Assembly (NCBI GenBank): GCA_902464645.1
Contig: CABQKL010000051.1
Coordinates: 1-14,676 of the forward strand
Source: an uncultured Collinsella sp.
GTDB lineage: Bacteria; Actinomycetota; Coriobacteriia; Coriobacteriales; Coriobacteriaceae
Reading direction: 5' to 3'
Length of the DNA: 14,676 nucleotides
The notes under the pieces were generated by a model. The model worked only from the letters and a program-made list of their open reading frames with translations. It was not told the DNA's origin and did no database searches. The position numbers and the translations under genes were made by a program. Of this stretch, positions 7,445 through 14,361 are shown piece by piece. Each line of letters begins with the position of its first letter. Position 1 is the stretch's first letter.

Positions 7445-8248
7445 TTAAGCGCCAGCGATGAGGAGATTTGGGCGGGCGTCGTCGACGATCTCGGCGATTG
7501 AGGTGGCAACGGCATGATCGGGGTCACGGTCCATCACGATGGTGTCGACATCTGCCAGCTCGGCAAAGCGGTACATGCCGCGTCCGTTAACCTTGCTGGC
7601 GTCCATGAGGGCGACGCTTTGATGGGCTGCGGCGATCATGGCCGTTTTGGTCTCGGCCATTTGGGGAAAGTCGGTCGTAAAGCCGCAGCGGGGGACAAAA
7701 GCGCCGGGGCACATGACGGCAAGGTCGGCGTGGACCATTTGGAGCGCCTGCATGGTAAGTGGACCGTACAGATAGCGATGACCTTTGCGCAGTGCCCCAC
7801 CCAGCATGACGACATCGACCGAGGGCATGCTCTCGTCGATATAATCGGCGATGGTAATGTCGGCCGTGATGACGGTGATGCCGTCGCGCTGATCAAGGAG
7901 CCGGACGAACTCGAGCGCCGTGGTGCCCGAGTCGACGAGCAGCGTGTCGCCATTGCCGACGAGCTCGATGGCGCTTTGCGCGATGGCCTGCTTGGCGGCG
8001 ACATTGACGTTGATGCGGCGATCCTGGGTGGATACGGTCAGTCGCTTCTGGAGAGACACGGCGCCACCATGCGTGCGGCGCAACTTGCCGGACTCGGCGA
8101 GCGCGTCCAGGTCGGCGCGGGCGGTAACGGAGGACACGCCAAAGGTCTGCGCGATTTCTGCCACCTGCACCGAGGCGTTATGCTCGAGCATCTCCATGAT
8201 GGCGGCACGACGCTCATCGGCGAAGGCTCGGGTTGTCGCATGGGCCAT
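7445..8248 (-). CDS. DeoR-family transcriptional regulator
   Basis: A 267-residue DeoR/GlpR-type regulator. The N-terminal winged helix-turn-helix spans about residues 10-65 (DERRAAIMEMLEHNASVQVA, then VSSVTARADLDAL and RTHGGAV). The C-terminal half is the sugar-phosphate sensor domain of this family, with LLVDSGTTALEF and VVMLGGALRKGHRYLYGP. Such proteins usually repress sugar genes and respond to a phosphosugar. ATG 8248 is preferred because GGAG lies 5 nt upstream; an in-frame ATG at 8305 would add 19 residues but has only a weak AAAGAAA before it. It is divergent from the aldolase gene, with shared AAAACGC boxes by both predicted promoters. A role like LacR (sensing tagatose-6-phosphate) is possible but unproven. 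Confidence 0.92.
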   Translation of the reverse strand: MAHATTRAFADERRAAIMEMLEHNASVQVAEIAQTFGVSSVTARADLDALAESGKLRRTHGGAVSLQKRLTVSTQDRRINVNVAAKQAIAQSAIELVGNGDTLLVDSGTTALEFVRLLDQRDGITVITADITIADYIDESMPSVDVVMLGGALRKGHRYLYGPLTMQALQMVHADLAVMCPGAFVPRCGFTTDFPQMAETKTAMIAAAHQSVALMDASKVNGRGMYRFAELADVDTIVMDRDPDHAVATSIAEIVDDARPNLLIAGA

Positions 8249-8321
8249 AGCTGCTCCATTCTCGGCTAAATTTGTAGGAATTGTGTTGAGTCTATTTTCG
8301 TTCATTTTCTTTTTGAGTAAG

Positions 8322-8331
8322 AAAACGCCTT
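8322..8331 (+). promoter_or_regulatory. AAAACGCCTT box near the deoR start site
   Basis: This 10-mer is identical to 8519-8528. It lies about 10-19 nt downstream of the predicted deoR transcription start, where a bound repressor would block transcription. Confidence 0.4.
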
Positions 8332-8347
8332 TCGATTACTTATCTTT

Positions 8348-8376
8348 TCTATAAAAGAAAGACGCCGAACGCTCAA
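8348..8376 (-). promoter_or_regulatory. Predicted deoR promoter
   Basis: On the minus strand a -35 TTGAGC (8376-8371) and a -10 TATAGA (8353-8348) are separated by exactly 17 nt. The start would be near 8341. Confidence 0.5.
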
Positions 8377-8491
8377 AATTCAATATCGAACATGTCCACT
8401 CGGCTTAAATTCCTTCCGTTTACTTTTCAAAAACGACTGTATTGACCTGCATGGGCTCAATATCTCGCACGTGCAAAGCTGCTGAATTTCA

Positions 8492-8497
8492 TACAAT
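8492..8497 (+). promoter_or_regulatory. Possible -10 of the aldolase promoter
   Basis: TACAAT matches the -10 consensus at 5 of 6 positions, but no convincing -35 lies 16-18 nt upstream; the palindrome GCACGTGC is there instead, which might mean activation or operator overlap. The start would be near 8504, with a leader of about 80 nt. Confidence 0.35.
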
Positions 8498-8504
8498 GAG
8501 CGCA

Positions 8505-8528
8505 GTAAAACGCAAGGTAAAACGCCTT
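8505..8528 (+). repeat. Tandem GTAAAACGC direct repeat, candidate DeoR operator
   Basis: GTAAAACGC occurs at 8505-8513 and 8517-8525, 12 nt apart, directly after the predicted aldolase start site. The second copy extends to AAAACGCCTT, identical to the box at 8322-8331 beside the deoR promoter. Tandem direct repeats are a common operator form for DeoR-type repressors. Confidence 0.45.
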
Positions 8529-8582
8529 GTGAACAACTACGCCCGATGTCCAGATGCGGGCGAGGGAGAGGAGCAAACGCTC

Positions 8583-9440
8583 ATGGCACTTGTTACCACC
8601 GAAAAGATGCTCAAGGACGCTCAGGCCGGCCACTACGCTGTCGGCGCGTTCAACGTCGAGAACCTCGAGTTTGTTATGGCCGTTCTGGCCGCTGCCGAGG
8701 AGACCAAGTCCCCCGTCATCATGCAGACCACCCCGGGCACCATCAAGACCGCTGGTCTGGACTACTTCTACGGCATGGTCAAGGCTGCCGCCGAGCGCGC
8801 TTCCGTGCCCGTCGCTCTGCACCTCGATCACGGCGATGGCTATGACCGCTGCATGCAGGCTTTCCGCACGGGCTACACCTCTGTCATGATCGACGGCTCG
8901 CACGAGTCCTTCGAGGACAACATCGCTCTGACCAAGTCCGTCGCCGACGCTGGCCGCGCCATGGGCGTGCCCGTCGAGGCCGAGCTCGGCAAGGTTGGCG
9001 GCAAGGAGGACGACGGTCCCGCGGTTGAGGGCGAGAGCCCCTACACCGATCCGGCCGAGGCCAAGGAGTTCGTCGAGCGCACCGGCTGCACCTCCCTCGC
9101 TATTGGCGTTGGCACCAGCCACGGTGTGTACACGAGCGATCCGCACATCGAGCAGTCCGTGGTCAAGGCCATCCGCGACGCCGTCGACGTGCCGCTGGTT
9201 TTGCACGGCACCTCCGGTGTGCCCGATGAGCAGGTCGCCGAGGCCGTGAAGAACGGCATCTGCAAGGTTAACTACGCTACCGAGCTGCGTCAGGCCTACA
9301 CCAAGGGCTTCATGGCCTACATGGCCGAGAACCCTGCCTGCTTCGATCCCAAGAAGCCGGCCAAGGAGGGCATGCGTGAGATCACCGAGCTGGTTAAGAT
9401 CCGCATGACCAACCTCAACTCTGTGGGCAAAGCAGAGTAA
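8583..9440 (+). CDS. Class II ketose-bisphosphate aldolase (GatY/KbaY type)
   Basis: A 285-residue zinc-dependent aldolase that splits tagatose-1,6-bisphosphate or fructose-1,6-bisphosphate into glyceraldehyde-3-phosphate and dihydroxyacetone phosphate. Visible marks are LHLDHGDGY (Asp/His of the active site), MIDGSHESFEDN, GVGTSHGVY and LHGTSGVPDEQ (the two later zinc His), and GICKVNYATELR (phosphate binding). The 285-residue size and the last two motifs favour the tagatose (GatY/KbaY) branch over the long Fba type, and lacC nearby supports this. A role in general glycolysis cannot be excluded. ATG 8583 has a strong GAGGGAGAGGAG site 9 nt upstream, predicting high expression. It is divergent from the deoR gene, probably its regulator. 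Confidence 0.92.
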   Translation: MALVTTEKMLKDAQAGHYAVGAFNVENLEFVMAVLAAAEETKSPVIMQTTPGTIKTAGLDYFYGMVKAAAERASVPVALHLDHGDGYDRCMQAFRTGYTSVMIDGSHESFEDNIALTKSVADAGRAMGVPVEAELGKVGGKEDDGPAVEGESPYTDPAEAKEFVERTGCTSLAIGVGTSHGVYTSDPHIEQSVVKAIRDAVDVPLVLHGTSGVPDEQVAEAVKNGICKVNYATELRQAYTKGFMAYMAENPACFDPKKPAKEGMREITELVKIRMTNLNSVGKAE

Positions 9441-9464
9441 CAGCAAGGGTACTCTGATCCCACC

Positions 9465-9609
9465 GGGTCGTCCGGAAACGGCAAAGGGCCTATCTCTCAG
9501 AACGTCCTCGGACATGTCGGAAGCCCCGCTGCGCGCTACGCGCTGCGGGGCTTCCTCCGTCCTGCGGAATGTTCTGAGAGATAGGCCCTTTTCCGTTTCC
9601 GGACGGCCC
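9465..9609. repeat. 145-nt nested inverted repeat
   Basis: Outer arms 9465-9503 and 9571-9609 (39 nt each) pair with two mismatches. Inner arms 9519-9535 and 9539-9555 (17 nt each) pair with one mismatch around a 3-nt loop, CTA. The 15-nt segments between the arms on each side do not pair well and form a symmetric internal loop. It starts 24 nt after the aldolase stop. It may end the transcript, but there is no T-run of the intrinsic terminator kind. It may be a dispersed palindromic element or a structured RNA. Confidence 0.85.
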
Positions 9610-10141
9610 TGCTCGATCGCCCTTGTGGCGTTGGGCGGAAAGGGGCGGGGCGTCAGGGCTTCTTTGTTGATGAGGGGTTAGTATGCCCGGGCTTGGTTGG
9701 GGAAGGTTTTGTCTAGGTATGCTTGGAGCCTTTCGAACGATGCTCGCAAGTTGTGGCTCTGGTCGGTTGAGCGTTTGGCTTTTGTGGTGGGGGAGTCGAG
9801 GAGGCCGTTTCTCTGTGTCGGGGGGAAGGAGAAAAGGTTTGCATGATTTAGGGATGGCTGCTGTGCTGCGCCGTTGGAAGAATGCATGCTTATGCGGCCT
9901 CCTCGATGTCCACCAAAAGATTGCGCACGGGGTGTGCTGCTAGGTCCCGTGCGCTGGCAGTATTATGCCGCGGTTGCTGCAAAGAAGCGCTAAAGAAAGG
10001 CTTAACCTGGTTTGGTGTTACGATGAAACTGCAGGTCAGAAGTATCGAGTAACACTCTTGAAAGGTTTTGAGCTTAAGGACTTTCTAAGGTTTGTGGTGC
10101 GGATGTGGCTCGCCTGTGCGGGGCGTGTGGATGGCTCGTTC
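9610..10141. other. Gene-poor region of about 530 nt
   Basis: No convincing intact gene is present. Codon use differs from the flanks and reads as mixed. The only notable frames are the two short leftward ones described separately. A perfect 9-bp inverted repeat, GCGCACGGG/CCCGTGCGC, lies at 9923-9931 and 9946-9954 inside one of them. No terminator is evident after the NUDIX-Vsr gene. Confidence 0.6.
9678..10084 (-). pseudogene. Possible gene debris: two short leftward frames
   Basis: The first frame (10084-9890) is open for 64 codons without an ATG or other good start and ends ...HPVRNLLVDIEEAA. Two bases after its stop, a second frame (9887-9678) begins with ATG and encodes 69 residues ending ...LRASFERLQAYLDKTFPNQA. 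Both endings look protein-like, but I recognise neither. The missing start, the frame change and the location downstream of a Vsr-type gene suggest remnants, perhaps of a restriction-modification or other accessory gene. They could also be chance frames. Confidence 0.3.
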
Positions 10142-11131
10142 CTAGCGCTGCGGCTCTGCGGCGCGCACCTGCTCGATGACCTTTTCCATCGTGGCGTCGA
10201 TGCGGTCTTTTTTGAGCTCGCATTCCCAGATGGTTATGGGTGTCCAGCCCATTTGGGTAAGCGCGGAGATGGCGGCTCGGTCGCGCTCGACGTTGCGACG
10301 GAACTTTGCCTCCCAAAACTCAACGTTGCGCTTGGGCTGGCTTGGATTGCACTTAGGACAGCGGTGCCAAAAGCAGCCGTTGACGAAGATGGCGATTTTG
10401 CGCCCGGGAAAGGCAATGTCGGGCTTGCCGGGAACCTTCCATTCCAAGCGATAACCCGTAAGGCCCGCTGCGCGCAGGCGCTGGCGAACGAGCAGCTCGG
10501 GCTTGGTGTTGGCGCGCTTGTTGCCCTTCATGGACTTTTTGATGGCGGCGCGACGGCGGACCAGTTCGCGCTCGTCAGCGGAGAAGTCCGAGGTATCGAT
10601 GCCGTCGAGCAGACCGGGCTTGGGACGCTTTTTGCTGCGGCGCTTAGGTGCGCGCTTGGGTTTGGCGGCGGGGTGTTCGGTCGTGGCGGCCTTGGCATCT
10701 TTGGCAGTGCTGTTGGCCTCAAGCCGATCTTCCTTCAGCTCAATCAGGGCATCGATAAGCCCCTTGTCGGCGGGCATCCATTCCACCGTGGCAAGCGAGG
10801 TGCGCGGAATCCAGCGGATATCGAGCTGGCGGTCGTGCTTCTGAGGCTCATCGGATTCATCGGCGAGCGAGCAGTAGTAGCACTCCATGGAGAGATGAAA
10901 ATCGGGGTAGTCATACTCAACGGTATAGAAATCGCGCAGGTTGGTGACTTTGACCTGCAGCTCTTCCATGAGCTCGCGGCATACGGCGTCCTCGGGCGTC
11001 TCGCCGCGCATGAGCTTGCCACCGGGGAACTCCCAAAGTCCCTGCATGTCGCCATAGCCGCGCTGCACGGCCAGTAGCTCGTCGGATCCTTCCTTGCGAA
11101 TGATCCCAGCGGCAACATGAACAGTCTTCAA
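10142..11131 (-). CDS. NUDIX (MutT-like) hydrolase fused to a Vsr-like endonuclease
   Basis: A 329-residue two-domain protein. Residues 1-130 form a NUDIX domain of the MutT/(d)NTP pyrophosphohydrolase type: FPGG, then the Nudix box from G38 and E44 to R52-E53 and E56-E57 (REx2EE pattern kept; the usual Gly near the end is Gln59). Residues 131-200 are a linker rich in Lys, Arg, Ala and Pro. Residues 200-310 match Vsr: NTKPELLVRQRLR, GKPDIAF with D238 as likely metal ligand, VNGCFWHRCPKC (C253, H256, C258, C261), EFWEAKF, NVERD and WEC (C304). The His before GC in E. coli Vsr is Asn251 here. Vsr nicks T:G mismatches left by deaminated 5-methylcytosine; MutT clears oxidised dNTPs. The start is TTG at 11131, with GAGAGAGGA 6 nt upstream; the open frame above it to 11698 is only antisense to the ABC gene. 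No cytosine methyltransferase is in view. Confidence 0.88.
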   Translation of the reverse strand: MKTVHVAAGIIRKEGSDELLAVQRGYGDMQGLWEFPGGKLMRGETPEDAVCRELMEELQVKVTNLRDFYTVEYDYPDFHLSMECYYCSLADESDEPQKHDRQLDIRWIPRTSLATVEWMPADKGLIDALIELKEDRLEANSTAKDAKAATTEHPAAKPKRAPKRRSKKRPKPGLLDGIDTSDFSADERELVRRRAAIKKSMKGNKRANTKPELLVRQRLRAAGLTGYRLEWKVPGKPDIAFPGRKIAIFVNGCFWHRCPKCNPSQPKRNVEFWEAKFRRNVERDRAAISALTQMGWTPITIWECELKKDRIDATMEKVIEQVRAAEPQR

Positions 11132-11178
11132 CAGGAGTCCTCTCTCAACATCAACACGTGGCAGGGTAGCTACGCGTA

Positions 11179-11207
11179 CCTTACACAACGGTAAGGCAAG
11201 CGTAAGC
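11179..11207. promoter_or_regulatory. Candidate operator CCTTAC-N6-GTAAGG plus a third half-site
   Basis: A perfect 6-bp palindrome (11179-11184 and 11191-11196) with a 6-nt spacer is followed 11 bp on, one helical turn, by another GTAAG (11202-11206). It lies between the divergent NUDIX-Vsr and ABC transporter genes, so it could control either. No convincing -35/-10 pair for the ABC operon was found; TATAGA (11242-11247) and TAGACT (11253-11258) are possible -10s without good -35 partners. Confidence 0.4.
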
Positions 11208-11279
11208 CATATCGATGGTAGCCGACTCGTCTTCTTGCGACTATAGATGCCGTAGACTAATTGCAAGAAAGGACTCGGT

Positions 11280-12065
11280 ATGCAAACCACGCACATGGCG
11301 ACCCCGGTACTGGAGGTCGCGCATCTCGAAAAGGTATACGGAGCGCTGGGCAACGTGACCCGCGCGCTCAACGACGTCAGCTTTACCGTCAACCGCGGCG
11401 AATTTGTTGGCATCATGGGCGCCTCGGGCTCGGGCAAGTCGACGTTGCTCAACTGCGTCTCGACCATCGATAGCGCCACGAGCGGCACGATCCGCATCAA
11501 CGGGCAGGACGTAACACGCATGAAGCAGGCTAAGCTTTCGCAGTTCCGCCGCGAGGAGCTCGGCTTTATCTTCCAGGACTCCAACCTGCTCGATACGCTC
11601 ACGGCACGCGAGAACATCGCCCTGCCGCTCACCATCGCCCGCACAAACTCGGCAGAGATCTCGACCCGCGTGCAGGATGTGGCAGCGCGCCTGTCCATCA
11701 GTCAGGTGCTCGACAAGTATCCCTACCAGATGTCCGGTGGTCAGCAGCAGCGCGTTGCCGCGGCTCGCGCGCTCGTCACCGACCCCACCATGATTATGGC
11801 CGACGAGCCCACCGGCGCCCTCGATTCCAAGAGCGCTCGCCTGCTGCTCGAGAGCCTAGAGGCCCTTAACCGCCGCCTACGTGCCACCGTGCTCATGGTC
11901 ACGCACGACAGCTTTGCCGCCAGTTACACGAGCCGTGTGCTGTTTATTCGCGACGGCAAGATCTTCACCGAGCTGCGCCGCGGCGACACCGACCGCCGAG
12001 AGTTCTTCGACCGCATTATGGAGGTCGTTGCCATGATGGGCGGTGAGGGCTCCGATGCTCTGTAA
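11280..12065 (+). CDS. ABC transporter ATP-binding protein (BceA/LolD-like)
   Basis: A 261-residue ABC ATPase of the MacB/LolD/BceA class. It has Walker A GASGSGKST (47-55), Q-loop FIFQD (97-100 region), signature MSGGQQQR (151-158), Walker B IMADEP (172-177) and the H-loop THD with H209. It powers the adjacent FtsX-type permease at the inner face of the membrane. Proteins of this type are used in bacitracin/lantibiotic resistance, lipoprotein release or cell-division signalling. The large permease and its topology point to the BceAB group. ATG 11280 is preceded by AAAGGA with 6 nt spacing; ATG 11295 is a less likely alternative. Its stop overlaps the permease start by 11 nt, implying coupled translation. 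Confidence 0.95.
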   Translation: MQTTHMATPVLEVAHLEKVYGALGNVTRALNDVSFTVNRGEFVGIMGASGSGKSTLLNCVSTIDSATSGTIRINGQDVTRMKQAKLSQFRREELGFIFQDSNLLDTLTARENIALPLTIARTNSAEISTRVQDVAARLSISQVLDKYPYQMSGGQQQRVAAARALVTDPTMIMADEPTGALDSKSARLLLESLEALNRRLRATVLMVTHDSFAASYTSRVLFIRDGKIFTELRRGDTDRREFFDRIMEVVAMMGGEGSDAL

Positions 12066-14259
12066 ACTCGCTTGGGGCAACGTCCGCCGCGCCGGCCGCG
12101 ACTACCTCGTCTACCTTTTGACGCTCACCCTGGGTGTCACGGTCTTCTATGCCTTTAACACCATCTCGATGCAGGTCGACATCGCCGGAATCGATGAAGA
12201 GGGCTTGGCGCAGGTTATGGGCAGCATGCTCGGCGACCTGACGTACTTTTTGGCCGGTGTCATGGCCTTTTTGATGGTGTACGCCAATAACTTCATCATG
12301 AAACGCCGCAAGAAGGAGTTTGGCCTGTACCAGGTGCTCGGCATGGGGCGCGGGCGCGTCGCCACGATCATGGCGCTCGAGACCGTGATAGTATCGGTCG
12401 TGGCCTTTGTCGCCGGCATTGTGCTGGGTGTGGGGCTCTCCCAGCTCATGACGTTCTTTACGGCCTCGCTCTTTAAGACACAGATCGCCAATTTCCACTT
12501 CTTTTTCTCGATGCATGCGTTCAATCTGACCCTTGTCTGCATGCTCGTAATGTTTGTGCTCACGCTACTGCTGAACCTTCGCGCCGTGCGTCGTACCAAA
12601 CTCATCGAGCTTATGGGTGCCGAGCGTCGCAACGAGAGCATCAAGACGCGCAACCCCTGGATCGCGATTGCCATCTTTGCCGTGGGCGCGGTGCTGGTGG
12701 GCGTGGCCTATTACCGTCTGCTACGTGATGGGTTCCCGCTAACCGCGACGGACAGCAAGCTGCAAGAGGCCATGAACCAGTTTGGTATTACGACCGCTAT
12801 GGTTACCGTGGGCACCTTTGCCCTGTTCTGGGGACTCTCGGGCATGCTCATCAAGCTGCTGCAGAGCCTGCGCGGCGTGTATTGGCGCGGCCTCAACATG
12901 TTTACCGTGCGCCAGCTTGCGGCCAAGGTCAACACGGTGTGCTTTTCGATGGGCGTCATCGCGATGCTCCTGTTTTTGGCCATCACCTCGGTGACGTGCG
13001 GTATGTCGATTGCCAACGTGATGAATGAAAACCTGGAGCGCTATAACCCTGTAGACGTGTCTCAGACGTATGTCTATTACACGCCCGATACGTTCGACTA
13101 CTACAAAGAGTACGTCAATCCGTCTGATGAAGCCGATCGCATGGTGCTGGCCGATACAACGGTCGATTTGTACCCCGCATGGCACGGCAAGGGCAAGTCG
13201 GCGGACAGCAACGAAGAGAACGGCAAGAAGGTTAATATCGCCGATGTTGCCGGTGAGCATGTGCAGATCGATTCGTATCTGAGTTACCCGCTTGGCGGCT
13301 CGGATCCTTCGGTGACTCCAAGTGAAATGTGCAAGACCATGGGCGAAAAGCTTCCCAAGGCATTCGGGGGTAGCAATGCCGATGCGATGGATCTGTTTGT
13401 GACGCCGGCGAGCCAGTACAACAAACTGCGCCAGATGATGGGCGAGGAGCCGGTGAGCATTGGCCGCGACCAGTATCTGCTCACGTGTGATATGGGCGGC
13501 GAGCTGGTCGACCTGTACACCAAGTATATGGCTGGCGGCCATGCCCTTACCTTGGGCGGGCATACGCTCAAGCCCGCAACCGATAAGTCGGACGAAGATA
13601 CGGCGGCCATCGCCAACTCGGCGATGGGCAGTAATCCGGGTACCGTCGTCGTTGCCGACGAGCTGTTGTCCCAGCTTAATCTGCAGCCGTATTCCAGTAG
13701 CCTGCTCGTTAACTACAAACAGGGGATGGATACGACCGAGGCAGACGAGAGCATTAAATACACTCTGCTCGACAATCTGCTCGTTGACGGCAAAGAGCCG
13801 GGGTTGTGGGGAACCTTCATCACACGCTCCGAGATGTACGCGCAAGCAGCGCAAATGAACGGTCTTATTAGCTACCTAGCCATCTACATCGGCTTTGTAT
13901 TGGTCGTTGCATGCGCGGCGATTCTGTCGATCCAGCAGCTCTCCAACGTGGCCGACGGCAGCCGCAGCTATCGTGTGCTGGCACAGATCGGCTGTGAGGA
14001 CCGCCAGATTCGTCATTCGGTGATGGCGCAGCAAGCGGTATTCTTCCTGTTCCCGCTGGCAGTGGGCCTGGCGCACTCCTTTGTGGCACTTAAGGTGATC
14101 ATCGAGCTGGTGAGCATTTTCGGAAATATGAGCATCGGCGGCACCGTGGGCCTCACCTGTGCAATCTTCCTGGCAGCATACGGTGGCTACTTCCTGGTGA
14201 CCTACCTCATGAGCACCGGCATGGTGCGAGCCGCCATAGCCACCCGCTACAGCGAGTAA
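12055..14259 (+). CDS. FtsX/BceB-type ABC transporter permease
   Basis: A 734-residue membrane protein with about ten predicted helices. The first seven lie near residues 18-36, 62-82, 111-131, 157-175, 202-220, 248-268 and 297-320. An extracytoplasmic domain of about 280 residues (321-600) follows, then helices near 604-626, 659-680 and 696-718. This 7+3 arrangement with the big loop between helices 7 and 8 is that of BceB permeases, whose loop senses or handles peptide antibiotics such as bacitracin and lantibiotics. BceB proteins are usually near 650 residues, so the loop is long here. ATG 12055 is chosen because AGGG lies 5 nt upstream and MLCKLAWGNVRR is the family N-terminus; a GTG at 12043 would add four residues. 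No BceRS-like kinase/regulator gene is in the window. The substrate is unknown. Confidence 0.93.
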   Translation: MLCKLAWGNVRRAGRDYLVYLLTLTLGVTVFYAFNTISMQVDIAGIDEEGLAQVMGSMLGDLTYFLAGVMAFLMVYANNFIMKRRKKEFGLYQVLGMGRGRVATIMALETVIVSVVAFVAGIVLGVGLSQLMTFFTASLFKTQIANFHFFFSMHAFNLTLVCMLVMFVLTLLLNLRAVRRTKLIELMGAERRNESIKTRNPWIAIAIFAVGAVLVGVAYYRLLRDGFPLTATDSKLQEAMNQFGITTAMVTVGTFALFWGLSGMLIKLLQSLRGVYWRGLNMFTVRQLAAKVNTVCFSMGVIAMLLFLAITSVTCGMSIANVMNENLERYNPVDVSQTYVYYTPDTFDYYKEYVNPSDEADRMVLADTTVDLYPAWHGKGKSADSNEENGKKVNIADVAGEHVQIDSYLSYPLGGSDPSVTPSEMCKTMGEKLPKAFGGSNADAMDLFVTPASQYNKLRQMMGEEPVSIGRDQYLLTCDMGGELVDLYTKYMAGGHALTLGGHTLKPATDKSDEDTAAIANSAMGSNPGTVVVADELLSQLNLQPYSSSLLVNYKQGMDTTEADESIKYTLLDNLLVDGKEPGLWGTFITRSEMYAQAAQMNGLISYLAIYIGFVLVVACAAILSIQQLSNVADGSRSYRVLAQIGCEDRQIRHSVMAQQAVFFLFPLAVGLAHSFVALKVIIELVSIFGNMSIGGTVGLTCAIFLAAYGGYFLVTYLMSTGMVRAAIATRYSE

Positions 14260-14296
14260 CAAGCGGGCAAAATCGTCACAAAATCAGAGGCGTATG

Positions 14297-14337
14297 ACCG
14301 CCGCGAAGGGACCAGGGGCCCTTTCGCGGCGGTTTTT
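14297..14337 (+). terminator. Intrinsic terminator of the ABC operon
   Basis: A GC-rich stem, ACCGCCGCGAA-GGG (14297-14310), pairs with CCCTTTCGCGGCGGT (14319-14333) with a single bulge, around an ACCAGGGG loop. Five T follow (14333-14337). It lies 37 nt after the permease stop. Confidence 0.92.
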
Positions 14338-14361
14338 GCCTATCTGGGGGTGTCTCAGATG

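Larger units (their letters stand above)
8249..8582. other. deoR/aldolase divergent control region
   Basis: This AT-richer spacer holds no credible gene. It contains a good leftward promoter (8348-8376), a weaker rightward -10 (8492-8497), three AAAACGC boxes (8322, 8507 and 8519) and an 8-bp perfect palindrome GCACGTGC (8467-8474) in the -35 region of the aldolase promoter. Confidence 0.65.

Noticed and set aside
8457..9515. A 352-codon leftward open frame across the aldolase
   Set aside because: It is antisense to a clear class II aldolase, Gly/Leu/Val/His-rich as expected for a shadow, and has no start signal.
9683..9943. An 86-codon rightward frame in the gene-poor region
   Set aside because: It has no ribosome site and a low-complexity Gly/Arg/Leu composition.
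9923..9954. 9-bp perfect inverted repeat GCGCACGGG/CCCGTGCGC as a terminator
   Set aside because: There is no T-run on either strand, the loop is 14 nt, and it may simply reflect repeated Arg/Val codons in the short leftward frame.
9965..11077. A 370-codon rightward open frame
   Set aside because: It lies antisense to the NUDIX-Vsr gene, whose motifs are unmistakable. Its own translation has no recognisable motif and no ribosome site.
11132..11698. N-terminal extension of the NUDIX-Vsr frame to an ATG at 11698
   Set aside because: The extra 189 residues are antisense to the ABC ATPase gene and lack domain features. The TTG at 11131 has a good ribosome site and begins exactly at the NUDIX domain.
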